From JBMOLK01 sp049325575 (lineage in GTDB: Bacteria; Bacillota; Clostridia; Acetivibrionales; Acetivibrionaceae): a stretch of DNA of 64,000 nt. The stretch lies in contig JBMOLK010000311.1 in the NCBI GenBank assembly GCA_049325575.1, positions 62,001-126,000 on the forward strand, in the 5' to 3' direction. Below, one piece after another: positions 45,071-54,605 of the stretch (position 1 is its first letter; each line of letters starts with the position of its first letter). Below the pieces are notes generated by a model. That model saw only the letters and a program-made list of their open reading frames with translations. It was not told where the DNA came from and made no database searches. The position numbers and the translations under genes were made by a program.

Positions 45071-47179
45071 ATGAGAAAAGCGTTCAGCAGGAGGGGCTTA
45101 ATTGTTTTGGTGCTTGTAATAGGGCTGCTTGCTAATATGATGGCAGTATTTCCCGTGCAGGCTGCTGCAGAAAACTCTGTAGACATTTCACAGGTAGCAT
45201 ATTCAGCAGGTGAGGTTAAACTGGGGGATGTTAGTGGAGATGGATTGGTAAATTCAATAGACTACATATTATTACAGAGATACCTTCTTGAAATAATTGC
45301 AGACTTTACAAATCCCAACGGTAAAGCAGCAGCAGATGTAGACAGGGATGGAGCAATTAATTCAACCGATCTTACCCTTTTAAAAAGATACTTGCTAAAG
45401 ATTATAAGAGTGTTCCCGGATAACTCTGCAGTATACAAAAACCCCAATGCACCTATTGAAGACAGGGTTAATGACTTGATGGCAAGAATGACACTTGAAG
45501 AGAAAGTCGGCCAGATGATACAGGGAGAAAGAATGGCAACAACCAGTACAGATGTAAAGGACTACTACCTGGGTTCCGTTTTAAGTGGAGGAGGTTCAGC
45601 TCCTTATGATAACACGCCAGAAGGCTGGATGGCTATGGTGAAGAGTTATCAGGATGCGGCCATGTCTACCCGCTTGGGAATTCCAATTATTTATGGAACA
45701 GATGCAGTGCATGGTCATAACAATGCTTACGGAGCAGTTATTTTCCCGCATAATATAGCACTTGGAGCAGCAGCAAATCCTGAATTAATGGCAGAGGTAG
45801 GTAAAGTAACTGCAGAGGAACTTCTGGCAACAGGCATAACCTGGAATTTTGCACCCGTAGTTGCTGTAGCAAGAGATGAGAGATGGGGAAGAACCTATGA
45901 AAGCTACAGTGAGAATCCTGATCTGGTAAATCTTCTTTCAGTGCCGTTTATTAGAGCCATGCAGGATAACTATGGGCTTGCAGCTACAGCAAAGCACTTT
46001 CTTGCAGATGGAGGCACCCTTGGCGGAAAAGACCAGGGTGATGCCGTAATGACTGAAGAAGAGTTAAGAAGGATTCATCTTCCTGTTTATAAAGAGGCAA
46101 TAAATAACGGTGTTAAATCCGTTATGATCTCCTTTAGCAGTTGGAACGGTGTAAAGAACACTGAAAACAAATACCTTATTACAGATATGTTAAAAGGCGA
46201 GCTTGGATTTAACGGTTTTGTTGTATCCGACTGGGAAGCAATAAAGCAGACCAGCGGAGCTACTTTCTATGACCAGGTTGTAAACTGTGTAAATGCTGGA
46301 ATAGATATGCTCATGGAGCCATACAAATGGATGGATGCAGTTGAGATATTAAAAACTGCCGCTCAAAACGGTGATATACCGCAGGCAAGGATTGACGATG
46401 CAGTTAGACGTATATTAAAGGTCAAGTTTGAAACCGGTTTGTTTGAGAAGCCTTTGGGAGATCAAAGTCTTATCACAAACGGATTTGGTTCACAGGAAAA
46501 TAGAGAGATAGCAAAAAGGGCTGTTAGGGAATCTTTGGTTCTTTTAAAGAACGAAAATAATATTCTCCCGCTTAAGAAGAATGCAAAAATTCTTGTAACC
46601 GGGCCTTCGGCCGATAATGTAGGACTGCAGTGCAGCGGATGGACTATGTCATGGCGCGGCGGTATGGATTCATTCGGTAGAAAGTTTGTACCGGGTACAA
46701 CCATTATGGAAGGTTTTAAGAAGATTGCAGAAAGCAATGGAGGTACGATTTTAACTGATCCTTACGCTGCAAGTGAAGCGGATCTGGTTGTTCTTGTTAT
46801 TGGAGAAATGCCCTACGTTGAACTCTATGGTGATGCCAGGGATCTCACAGTAAGCAGTGAGGAGCTAATGATAGGTGGAACCAATATAGCTATCAGGGAA
46901 GCTAAAGAGACAGGAAAGCCTATAGTTACTGTACTCCTTTCAGGAAGGCCAAGAATAGTGACGGATTTGATTGGTGACTGGAGTGCTTTGGTTGCCGCAT
47001 GGTTCCCGGGATCGGAAGGCGAGGCTGTTGCAGAAGTACTTTACGGTGATTACGACTTTAAGGGCAAGCTGCCAATGACATGGCCCAGCAGCAACGAGCA
47101 AATTCCTATAAATGTAGACGATATGGGAACAAAGATACCTGCATTCCCTTACGGATACGGCCTTAAAATGTATAACTGA
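45071..47179 (+). CDS. Secreted GH3 beta-glucosidase with N-terminal dockerin, copy 1
   Basis: This 702-residue protein has a signal peptide to about 32, then a type I dockerin at about 50-117 (GDVSGDGLVNSIDYILLQRYLL; ADVDRDGAINSTDLTLLKRYLL). The GH3 catalytic domain follows: KHFLADGG, and nucleophile Asp387 in FVVSDWEAI. The C-terminal GH3 domain includes SLVLLKNENNILPLKK and ends in FPYGYGLKMY. GH3 enzymes release terminal glucose from cello-oligosaccharides. In the first dockerin repeat the recognition pair is Ser-Ile instead of Ser-Thr, which could alter cohesin choice. A hairpin follows. Confidence 0.94.
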   Translation: MRKAFSRRGLIVLVLVIGLLANMMAVFPVQAAAENSVDISQVAYSAGEVKLGDVSGDGLVNSIDYILLQRYLLEIIADFTNPNGKAAADVDRDGAINSTDLTLLKRYLLKIIRVFPDNSAVYKNPNAPIEDRVNDLMARMTLEEKVGQMIQGERMATTSTDVKDYYLGSVLSGGGSAPYDNTPEGWMAMVKSYQDAAMSTRLGIPIIYGTDAVHGHNNAYGAVIFPHNIALGAAANPELMAEVGKVTAEELLATGITWNFAPVVAVARDERWGRTYESYSENPDLVNLLSVPFIRAMQDNYGLAATAKHFLADGGTLGGKDQGDAVMTEEELRRIHLPVYKEAINNGVKSVMISFSSWNGVKNTENKYLITDMLKGELGFNGFVVSDWEAIKQTSGATFYDQVVNCVNAGIDMLMEPYKWMDAVEILKTAAQNGDIPQARIDDAVRRILKVKFETGLFEKPLGDQSLITNGFGSQENREIAKRAVRESLVLLKNENNILPLKKNAKILVTGPSADNVGLQCSGWTMSWRGGMDSFGRKFVPGTTIMEGFKKIAESNGGTILTDPYAASEADLVVLVIGEMPYVELYGDARDLTVSSEELMIGGTNIAIREAKETGKPIVTVLLSGRPRIVTDLIGDWSALVAAWFPGSEGEAVAEVLYGDYDFKGKLPMTWPSSNEQIPINVDDMGTKIPAFPYGYGLKMYN

Positions 47180-47194
47180 TAAATAGAGATCCTA

Positions 47195-47229
47195 AAGGAA
47201 TAACAGCTGAGCTACAGTTGTTATTCCTT
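47195..47229 (+). terminator. Hairpin after GH3 copy 1
   Basis: AAGGAATAACA (47195-47205) pairs exactly with TGTTATTCCTT (47219-47229). No strong U run follows, so it may be a weak terminator or an RNA-stabilising hairpin between the two GH3 genes. Confidence 0.6.
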
Positions 47230-47293
47230 GGGAATTATATTACTTTTTAATTCTTAAGTAATATGTTAATAAAATGAGCTTAGGAGGATAGCT

Positions 47294-49453
47294 ATGAAAA
47301 AGGCATATATGAAAGTGCAAAAAAACCTGGTCGCTTTGATGCTTGTAATAGCACTGTTTACAAGTATGTTTACCGGCAATGCACTGCAAGCCATCGGTCT
47401 TGTTCCGCAAGACGCTACTGTATTTGCAGCAGGAGAGTTCATTTATGGTGATATAAGCGGCGATGGACTTATAAATTCCACTGACTATACGCTGCTTAAA
47501 AGATATGTCTTAAAAATTATTTCCAGTTTTTCCTATGTTTACGGAAAGCAGGCAGCTGATGTAAGCGGTGAAGGCTTGATTGACTCTACAGACCTTACAT
47601 TAATGAAGAGGTACATACTTGGCATAATTAAAGTATTTCCAGCTAATAACATTACGCCTACACCTACACCTTCATATGTTAATCCAACACCGACTGCAAC
47701 CTTTAACGGACCTATTTACAAGAATCCTGCAGCTCCTGTAGAAGCCAGGGTACAGGACTTACTGGGACGTATGACCCTTGATGAAAAGGTTGGACAGATG
47801 ATTCAGGCGGAAAGAGGCGGTGCTTCATCAGCCGATGTTAAAACATATTATCTCGGTTCAGTTTTAAGCGGTGGGGGTTCTGTACCAGGAAACACAATAG
47901 AGAGCTGGATGCAGATGTGTAAGAATTACCAGGACGCTGCCATGTCTACCCGCCTTGGTATTCCCATCATGTACGGAGTAGATGCGGTGCATGGACATAA
48001 CAATGTATATGGTGCTGTTATATTCCCTCACAACATAGGCCTTGGAGCAGCAAACAACCCTGCGTTGATGCAGGAAATAGGCAAGGTAACTGCTGAAGAA
48101 ATGATTGTTACAGGTGTAAACTGGACTTTTGCACCATGTATAGCTGTTGCAAGGGATGAAAGATGGGGAAGGACATATGAAAGTTTTGGGGAACACCCTG
48201 AAATAGCCAACAATCTGTTAGGCCCATACATTAAGGGACTTCAGGAAAACTATAAAATTGCTTCAACTGCAAAGCACTTCCTTGCAGATGGTGGCACCAG
48301 CGGCGGTAAAGACCAGGGTGATGCCATAATGAGTGAAGCAGAGTTAAGAAGGATTCATCTTCCGGTATATCAGAAGGCTATAGAGGCTGACGCCTGGACT
48401 GTTATGGCTTCCTTCAGCAGCTGGAACGGTGTAAAGATGCATGAAAACAAATATCTTATTACAGATGTTCTAAAGGGAGAATTAGGATTTAAAGGCTTTG
48501 TAGTATCTGACTGGGAAGCTATACATCAATTAAGCGGAAGCTTGTACGAACAGACTGTAAAGAGTATCAATGCAGGTATAGACATGCTTATGGAGCCAAA
48601 AACCTGGCGTGAATGCTATGCCCACATAAAGACAGCTGCTCAACGCGGTGAAATAAGTGAACAAAGAATAAATGATGCAGTAGCAAGAATTTTGTGGGTA
48701 AAATTCAAATCAGGCTTGTTTGAAAAACCTCTAGGAGACCAGAGCCTTGTAACAAGTCCTTTTGGTTCAGCACAGCACAGGGAAGTTGCAAAGAAGGCGG
48801 TAAGAGAATCACTTGTATTATTAAAAAATCAAAATAATATTCTGCCTCTTAAAAAAGGTGCAAAAATCTTTGTGACAGGTCCTGCAGCCGATAACATAGG
48901 TATGCAGTGCGGAGGATGGACAGTCAACTGGCAGGGTGGTCTTGACGGAGGCCCATACAGCAGATGGACTAAGGGAACAAGTATTTTGGATGGATTTAAA
49001 AAGATAGCTCAAAGTAATGGCGGCCAGATTATTACAGATGCAAGCAGGGCAAGGGAAGCTGAAGTGGCTGTAGTTGTTCTGGGAGAAAGGCCATATGCTG
49101 AAGGACAGGGAGACGAAACGGACCTTGGCTTATACACAGGAAAAGCTGCGTATGAGAACAAGACTGCCATTGATCAAGCCAAGGCAACAGGACTTCCGGT
49201 TGTTGTAATACTTGTATCGGGAAGACCTAGAATTGTAACCAGTGAAATCAGCGGTTGGAATGCTTTCGTTGCTGCATGGCTGCCTGGAACAGAAGGAGAT
49301 GGAGTTGCAGAGGTTCTTTATGGTGACTACGACTTTACAGGTAAGCTGCCTATGACATGGCCTAGCAGCACTGCACAACTTCCTATTAATGTAGATGACA
49401 TGAGAGGACAGACGCCTCTGTTCCCATATGGACATGGATTAAAAATGTATTAG
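47294..49453 (+). CDS. Secreted GH3 beta-glucosidase with N-terminal dockerin, copy 2
   Basis: This 719-residue paralogue of the preceding gene has a signal peptide to about 45, a dockerin at about 54-118 (GDISGDGLINSTDYTLLKRYVL; ADVSGEGLIDSTDLTLMKRYIL) and a short Pro/Thr linker absent from copy 1. A GH3 domain with nucleophile Asp406 in FVVSDWEAI follows. The second dockerin loop carries Glu in place of a calcium-ligand Asp. The copies are close enough in catalytic core to be a local duplication that has since diverged in linker and active-site loops. AGGAGGA lies 6 nt before the ATG. Confidence 0.94.
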   Translation: MKKAYMKVQKNLVALMLVIALFTSMFTGNALQAIGLVPQDATVFAAGEFIYGDISGDGLINSTDYTLLKRYVLKIISSFSYVYGKQAADVSGEGLIDSTDLTLMKRYILGIIKVFPANNITPTPTPSYVNPTPTATFNGPIYKNPAAPVEARVQDLLGRMTLDEKVGQMIQAERGGASSADVKTYYLGSVLSGGGSVPGNTIESWMQMCKNYQDAAMSTRLGIPIMYGVDAVHGHNNVYGAVIFPHNIGLGAANNPALMQEIGKVTAEEMIVTGVNWTFAPCIAVARDERWGRTYESFGEHPEIANNLLGPYIKGLQENYKIASTAKHFLADGGTSGGKDQGDAIMSEAELRRIHLPVYQKAIEADAWTVMASFSSWNGVKMHENKYLITDVLKGELGFKGFVVSDWEAIHQLSGSLYEQTVKSINAGIDMLMEPKTWRECYAHIKTAAQRGEISEQRINDAVARILWVKFKSGLFEKPLGDQSLVTSPFGSAQHREVAKKAVRESLVLLKNQNNILPLKKGAKIFVTGPAADNIGMQCGGWTVNWQGGLDGGPYSRWTKGTSILDGFKKIAQSNGGQIITDASRAREAEVAVVVLGERPYAEGQGDETDLGLYTGKAAYENKTAIDQAKATGLPVVVILVSGRPRIVTSEISGWNAFVAAWLPGTEGDGVAEVLYGDYDFTGKLPMTWPSSTAQLPINVDDMRGQTPLFPYGHGLKMY

Positions 49454-49611
49454 TATGGACTTGGCTGTTTGTTCCATAGTATATTATAAGTAATAAACAA
49501 TTCTGGAGGGTAATTTCCGGTGCATCGTGTAATAGCACAGGGAATTGCCCAAAAGATTTTGTTACCATATTTTTTAAATACCTTACAAGGTTTAACAAAG
49601 GGGGAAAGGTA

Positions 49612-51756
49612 ATGAAAAGATTAATTTCCATGCTGGTAACGGCAGCTGTTCTTGCTACACTGCTAATTCCGGCATCTGTTGCAAATGCAGCAGGCTATAA
49701 TTATGTTGATGCATTTGCAAAATCAATTATGTTTTATGAGGCAAACTGGTGTGGGCCTGATGCAGGTGAAAACAGGCTTAAATGGCGTGGACCCTGTCAT
49801 GTTACAGATGGAGCTGATGTAGGGCTTGACCTGACTGGAGGTTTTCACGACGCAGGTGACCATGTGAAATTCGGTTTGCCAGAAGGCTATGCAGCTTCCG
49901 TACTTAACTGGACTCTTTATCTTTACGCTGATACTTTAAAAGAGAAGGGGCAGTATGATTACCTCTATAATATCTGTAAGCACTTTACAGACTATTTTAT
50001 AAGAAGCCATCCTAATAAGGACACTTTTTACTATCAAATAGGTGATGGCGATACAGACCATGCTTACTGGGGACCACCTGAACTTCAGCCTACATCAAGG
50101 CCTTCATATGCTAAGGCTTCACCGTCAACTCCTGCTTCTGAAATGTGTGGTGAGGCAGCGGCAGCACTTGCAATAATGTACTTGAACTCTAAGGACAAGG
50201 ACCCTGCATATGCGCAGAAGTGTCTGGACGCTGCAAAATCAATATATGTTCTCGGAAAGACATATAAGGGTAAAGGTACAGGTCAGTCATATTATACATC
50301 AGGACCGTACTGGGATGAACTGTGCTGGGCTGGTGTGTGGCTGTACAACGCAACCAAAGACAGTGCATATTTAAATGAAGTTGATGGTTTTACAAAATCT
50401 GCTTTCGGTGCTAACGGCGCAAAGAATTATTTAAACAACTGGACAATGTGTTGGGATGATATCTGGGGAGCAGTATTTATTGAGCTTTACAGGGCTACAA
50501 ACAATGTTATTTATAAAGAGAATATAGAATATAATCTGAACTATTGGATAAACAATATAGCCAGAACTCCAGGAGGCTTGAGATATTTAAATAACTGGGG
50601 AGTTCTAAGGTATGCTGCTGCAGAGTGTATGCTTGCTTTAGTTTATTATGATATGAGTAATAACAAGGCATACCTGGATTTTGCAAAGTCACAGATAGAC
50701 TATATGCTTGGTACAAACCCGAGAAACAGTTCTTACGTTGTAGGTTTTGGAAACAACTATCCTAAATTCCCGCACCACAGGGCTGCCAGTGGAAGACTTG
50801 AGGGACCTCCGGCGGATGAAAAGAAAACAATGCCAGAAAGACATATATTATATGGAGCTTTAGTGGGTGGACCAAAATCCGATGATTCATATGTTGATGA
50901 CATAGATCAATATGTTTATACTGAAGTTGCTATTGACTATAATGCCGGTTTTCTTGGAGCAATGGCAGGTATGTCCAAGCATTTAGGGGCAGGACAGATG
51001 CCGGAGCCTATCCCGGAAGAGCCAGCAGTACCTGAGCTTTTCGTAAAAGCAACTATTGATAAGGAAGTAGGAAGTGAGATTAAGCTTAATACATATGTTC
51101 ACAATGAGTCACTTTATCCACCGCGTTATGAAAATGCACTATCCTACAGGTATTTCATGGATTTAAGTGAACTTTATGCAAAAGGCCGCTCTGTTGCGGA
51201 TGTTCAGGTTACTTCATACTACAATCCGAATAAGGCTAAGATTTCTCCTATAAAAGCATGGGATGCAGCCAAGCATATTTACTATGTAGAAATCAGTTAT
51301 GATGGTATTAATATCTATGGAAAATCAGAATTCCAGCTTGTTATAACATCTTATAGTACAAATGCTTTAGATGCCTCAAACGACCCTTCAAGAAAAGGCC
51401 TTACAGCTACACTTGCCATGACAGAGTATATGCCTGTTTATAGAAGCGGAGTTAAGGTTGCAGGGCTTGAACCCGGTGAACTTCCAGGTCAGCCAACACC
51501 TACACCCACGCAGGTATCACCTACGCCGACACTCCCACAGTTTAAATACGGGGATGTAAATGGGGATACCTTGGTTAACTCAACAGACTATACCCTGGTA
51601 AAGAGGTTTGTTTTAGGGATTATTACCGAATTCCCAAGTCCTGGCGATAAGCGTGCAGCAGATGTAAATGCAGACGGATATATAAACTCTACAGACCTTA
51701 CCCTTATGAAAAGGTATTTGTTAAAGATAATAACCAAGTTCCCTGCAGAACAATAA
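49612..51756 (+). CDS. Secreted GH9 endoglucanase with CBM3 and C-terminal dockerin
   Basis: This 714-residue cellulase has a signal peptide to about residue 27 and a GH9 catalytic domain to about 460: Asp80 and Asp83 in GGFHDAGDHVKFG, FPHHRAASG, and Glu438 in YTEVAIDYNAGF. A family 3 carbohydrate-binding module follows at about 475-620 and looks like the c type fused to GH9 (IKLNTYVHNESLYPPRYENALSYRYFMDLSE). It ends with a Pro/Thr linker and two dockerin repeats containing NSTDY and NSTDL. GH9-CBM3c enzymes are processive endoglucanases. It ends at a strong terminator. Confidence 0.96.
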   Translation: MKRLISMLVTAAVLATLLIPASVANAAGYNYVDAFAKSIMFYEANWCGPDAGENRLKWRGPCHVTDGADVGLDLTGGFHDAGDHVKFGLPEGYAASVLNWTLYLYADTLKEKGQYDYLYNICKHFTDYFIRSHPNKDTFYYQIGDGDTDHAYWGPPELQPTSRPSYAKASPSTPASEMCGEAAAALAIMYLNSKDKDPAYAQKCLDAAKSIYVLGKTYKGKGTGQSYYTSGPYWDELCWAGVWLYNATKDSAYLNEVDGFTKSAFGANGAKNYLNNWTMCWDDIWGAVFIELYRATNNVIYKENIEYNLNYWINNIARTPGGLRYLNNWGVLRYAAAECMLALVYYDMSNNKAYLDFAKSQIDYMLGTNPRNSSYVVGFGNNYPKFPHHRAASGRLEGPPADEKKTMPERHILYGALVGGPKSDDSYVDDIDQYVYTEVAIDYNAGFLGAMAGMSKHLGAGQMPEPIPEEPAVPELFVKATIDKEVGSEIKLNTYVHNESLYPPRYENALSYRYFMDLSELYAKGRSVADVQVTSYYNPNKAKISPIKAWDAAKHIYYVEISYDGINIYGKSEFQLVITSYSTNALDASNDPSRKGLTATLAMTEYMPVYRSGVKVAGLEPGELPGQPTPTPTQVSPTPTLPQFKYGDVNGDTLVNSTDYTLVKRFVLGIITEFPSPGDKRAADVNADGYINSTDLTLMKRYLLKIITKFPAEQ

Positions 51757-51802
51757 ATATAACCATATAGTATTAGTACCTGTTTTGTTTTAAAACTATC
51801 AA

Positions 51803-51838
51803 AAAGAGGTGAAGCATGAATATGTGCTTCACCTCTTT
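51803..51838 (+). terminator. Strong terminator hairpin after the cellulase cluster
   Basis: AAAGAGGTGAAGCA (51803-51816) pairs exactly with TGCTTCACCTCTTT (51825-51838), 14 bp around an 8-nt loop. Confidence 0.88.
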
Positions 51839-52014
51839 AACTTTTCTTCAAAATCAAGATATGAAGCATCCTATGTTGAATTAGACTGCGGCAGTAATTC
51901 AACCGATAGCTTTATACGAACTACAATGCACAATTAAGAGTTTTTCCGAATATATATTTATAAAGAGCGTTTACCGTATGTATATGAGAGAGTAATAGTT
52001 TAAAGGAGGGGGTC

Positions 52015-52389
52015 TTGAAAGTGGACTATAGAAGGATACCTGGTATAGCTTATAGAAGGAATGCAGAACTTTACCAGAACTATTTTTATCCAAGTACAAA
52101 TATGGGCATGAGCGGTGCTTATAACAAAACAGATGATTCCAGGCAGGTTAATAGTATGAACCAGATGAGCCCTGAAAAAACAGATGAAAATAAAGAGGTA
52201 TCGGAGGAACTTGCAAGGATACCTCTACCTAATGAAGCAGAAGAAGATATTGATTTCTCCCCAAATACTGAAGAAATTAGCAGGTCACATGGAACTGCTG
52301 CTCAAAATAGATATTTTATGGGTTCATTTATTGGAGAAATAATATTGATAATACTAATTCTGCTGATATTAAGCAGTATAGAGTGGTAA
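52015..52389 (+). CDS. Hypothetical tail-anchored protein
   Basis: This ~124-residue protein has a hydrophilic body rich in Asn, Met, Glu and Ser and a single hydrophobic helix at the C-terminus (GEIILIILILLILSS) that could anchor it in the membrane. AAGGAGGG lies just before TTG at 52015; GTG at 52021 is an alternative start. I recognise no family. A long hairpin follows. Confidence 0.6.
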   Translation: MKVDYRRIPGIAYRRNAELYQNYFYPSTNMGMSGAYNKTDDSRQVNSMNQMSPEKTDENKEVSEELARIPLPNEAEEDIDFSPNTEEISRSHGTAAQNRYFMGSFIGEIILIILILLILSSIEW

Positions 52390-52419
52390 ATGCAGAACAG
52401 CTTTATTTATGGATTCTGG

Positions 52420-52464
52420 AATAAACCTTGAAACCGAAGTTTTAATATGGGCTCAAGGTTTATT
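52420..52464 (+). terminator. Terminator-like hairpin
   Basis: AATAAACCTTGA (52420-52431) pairs exactly with TCAAGGTTTATT (52453-52464) over 12 bp. The U-rich part is within the stem. Confidence 0.7.
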
Positions 52465-52572
52465 GTAATGCACAGTGAAGTATATTAGACATTATTTGTA
52501 CTATAGTGTATTATACTTAGAAGGGAATAGGTTCCTCATGTGAGAATCTAAGAGAAGAAGGAGGCTGTACGG

Positions 52573-53370
52573 ATGCTTACAAGAAACCTTGATAAGGCAA
52601 GGCAAGCTTATAAAGATAAGAATGTTGAGGCAAGCAGGAAGGCACACGAGCAAAAAAGCACTTTACATGCAAGAGAAGCCCATAACCAGGAGCATGGGCA
52701 GTACATAAAAAGCCTTATTTATGGAGGACTTGACGGAATCATAACAACTTTTGCAGTGGTTGCGGGTGTAGCTGGAGCTTCTCTTTCTGCAGGGATTGTT
52801 CTTATATTAGGGTTTGCCAACTTGATTGCAGACGGTTTGTCAATGGCTATAGGGGACTATTTAAGTACGAAAGCGGAGCAGGAGTATAAGAAAACTGAAA
52901 GGGAAAGAGAAACCTGGGAGGTAGAAAACTACCCTGACGGAGAAAAACAGGAGTTAGTAGAACTCTATATGAATAAAGGCATGCCTGAAGAAGATGCCAG
53001 GACTGTAACAGAAATATTCTCAAGGAATAAAAAAGCATGGGTTAATATAATGATGGTGGAGGAACTGGGAATAATTGAAGAAAATGAGTCTCCAATAAAA
53101 AATGCCCTTGTCACGTTTTTCTCCTTTGCCATATTTGGATTTGTTCCGCTTGTGGCATATGTAATTTCGAAGGCTATTCCGGGCTTTGGTTTTCCCACCT
53201 TTATACTTGCATCAGTCCTGACCGGGGTTACACTTTATACCCTGGGCGCTGTAAAAGGGAGAATAACAGGTAATAACTGGATAAAATCAGGATTTGAGAT
53301 GTTGATAGTAGGTGGAGTTGCAGCAGCAGCTGCTTACGGTGTAGGTCTGCTTCTCGCCGGATTGGAGTAG
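52573..53370 (+). CDS. VIT1/CCC1-family transporter
   Basis: This 265-residue membrane protein of the vacuolar iron transporter family has GGLDGIITTFAVVAGVAGASLS in the first helix, ANLIADGLSMAIGDYLSTKAEQE in the second, and then a cytoplasmic acidic helical insert (metal-binding region in relatives). Three more helices follow to the end. Relatives move iron or manganese. In anaerobes this usually means efflux, but direction is not shown by the sequence. AGGAGG precedes the ATG. Confidence 0.9.
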   Translation: MLTRNLDKARQAYKDKNVEASRKAHEQKSTLHAREAHNQEHGQYIKSLIYGGLDGIITTFAVVAGVAGASLSAGIVLILGFANLIADGLSMAIGDYLSTKAEQEYKKTERERETWEVENYPDGEKQELVELYMNKGMPEEDARTVTEIFSRNKKAWVNIMMVEELGIIEENESPIKNALVTFFSFAIFGFVPLVAYVISKAIPGFGFPTFILASVLTGVTLYTLGAVKGRITGNNWIKSGFEMLIVGGVAAAAAYGVGLLLAGLE

Positions 53371-53447
53371 AAAGCGGGTTTAGGTAAATCTGTATATAAA
53401 TCATTATAGAGCATATTAATAATATTATTAACTAAGCTAAGTATTAA

Positions 53448-53472
53448 AGCATCTCTTAAAAATAGAGATGCT
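53448..53472 (+). terminator. Hairpin between the transporter and TPR genes
   Basis: AGCATCTCT (53448-53456) and AGAGATGCT (53464-53472) form a perfect 9-bp stem with a 7-nt loop. No U run follows, so termination is uncertain. Confidence 0.5.
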
Positions 53473-53509
53473 CTATATAAAATACATATTATTATGAAAG
53501 GCTGAGAAT

Positions 53510-54430
53510 ATGAAGTCTGGTCAATTAAAAGGTGAAGTGTATAAATTCACTGCAAACCTTTTAAAAAAAAGAATGCCGCACATAGCCTTAAGATTATACA
53601 ATAAAGCATACAGGCACAGAACTGCAGAAGACAATATTGAATTATTACTGGATATGGCACTGGTGTATGATGAATTGGAAGACTTTGATTCCTCAGAACA
53701 AAAATATCGTGAGATTATCAAAGTCAGTCCTAAAGAGGCAAGAGCCTATTATGGTATAGCTATATTGTATGACAGACGAAAGGACTATGCAACAGCCATA
53801 GAGTATTATAAGCAAGCTATAAATCTTAACCCTCATTATAAGAAGGCGTATTTTTTTATGGCCAATATCTATGATGAAATTGGAGAAAAGGAGGCGGCGG
53901 TTAAGTGCTACGAAAAAGTAGTTGAACTTGACCCCTATGACTTTTGGGCTAATAATAATCTGGGCTCCTTATATGAAGAGCTTGATATGAACCAGCGGGC
54001 ATTGGATAAGATCAGAAGAAGCCTCGAAATAGATCCAAGGCATTATAAAGCTCTTTTTAATATGGGAGTTGTAATGGACAAGATTGGATACAGGGAAAAA
54101 GCTATCAACTATTATGTCAGATCCATTGAGGAGAATCCCAACTATCCCTACAGCTTTTTAAATCTATCTATCCTTTACAGGGAAGAAGGAAACTATGAGA
54201 AGGCAATCGAAATAATATCCCAAGGTATTGAGAAAAACAGATTATCATCTTTCTTATATTATAACAGGGCTTGTTTCTACGTTGGCTTAAACAGGCTGGA
54301 GGATGCTGTTTGTGACCTTGCCAATGCTGTCAAGATAAGCCCTGGACTAGCTGAATATATGAAGAATGATGAGGAGCTTAACCCTCTAAGAGGCCATAAA
54401 TCATTCAGGAGCTTGATAGAGGGCTCCTAA
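53510..54430 (+). CDS. TPR-repeat protein
   Basis: This 306-residue soluble protein is made of about seven tetratricopeptide repeats, each 34 residues (for example ARAYYGIAILYDRRKDYATA; KKAYFFMANIYDEIGEKEAA; FWANNNLGSLYEELDMNQRA). TPRs form curved protein-binding surfaces. There is no signal peptide or enzyme domain. AAAGG precedes the ATG. It sits alone and its partner is unknown. Confidence 0.88.
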   Translation: MKSGQLKGEVYKFTANLLKKRMPHIALRLYNKAYRHRTAEDNIELLLDMALVYDELEDFDSSEQKYREIIKVSPKEARAYYGIAILYDRRKDYATAIEYYKQAINLNPHYKKAYFFMANIYDEIGEKEAAVKCYEKVVELDPYDFWANNNLGSLYEELDMNQRALDKIRRSLEIDPRHYKALFNMGVVMDKIGYREKAINYYVRSIEENPNYPYSFLNLSILYREEGNYEKAIEIISQGIEKNRLSSFLYYNRACFYVGLNRLEDAVCDLANAVKISPGLAEYMKNDEELNPLRGHKSFRSLIEGS

Positions 54431-54605
54431 GAGACGCAATTCTTTGTTTAAAATTTCAGACTGGTCTTCTGCACATTGATTTTCAAAGACAAGAAATAGT
54501 ATAATAATTATAGATTACCATTACTTCTTAAAGGGGGGCTAAATTGTATATACAGCCGACTAATTAATTTTTTGCATCAGGTGGCTAATATACAATTACA
54601 AAAAT

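Noticed and set aside
54544..54567. A 7-codon TTG-started peptide with an AAGGGGGG site before the CBM3 gene.
   Set aside because: It is out of frame with the CBM3 gene and too short to support; it could be a leader but nothing else points to that.
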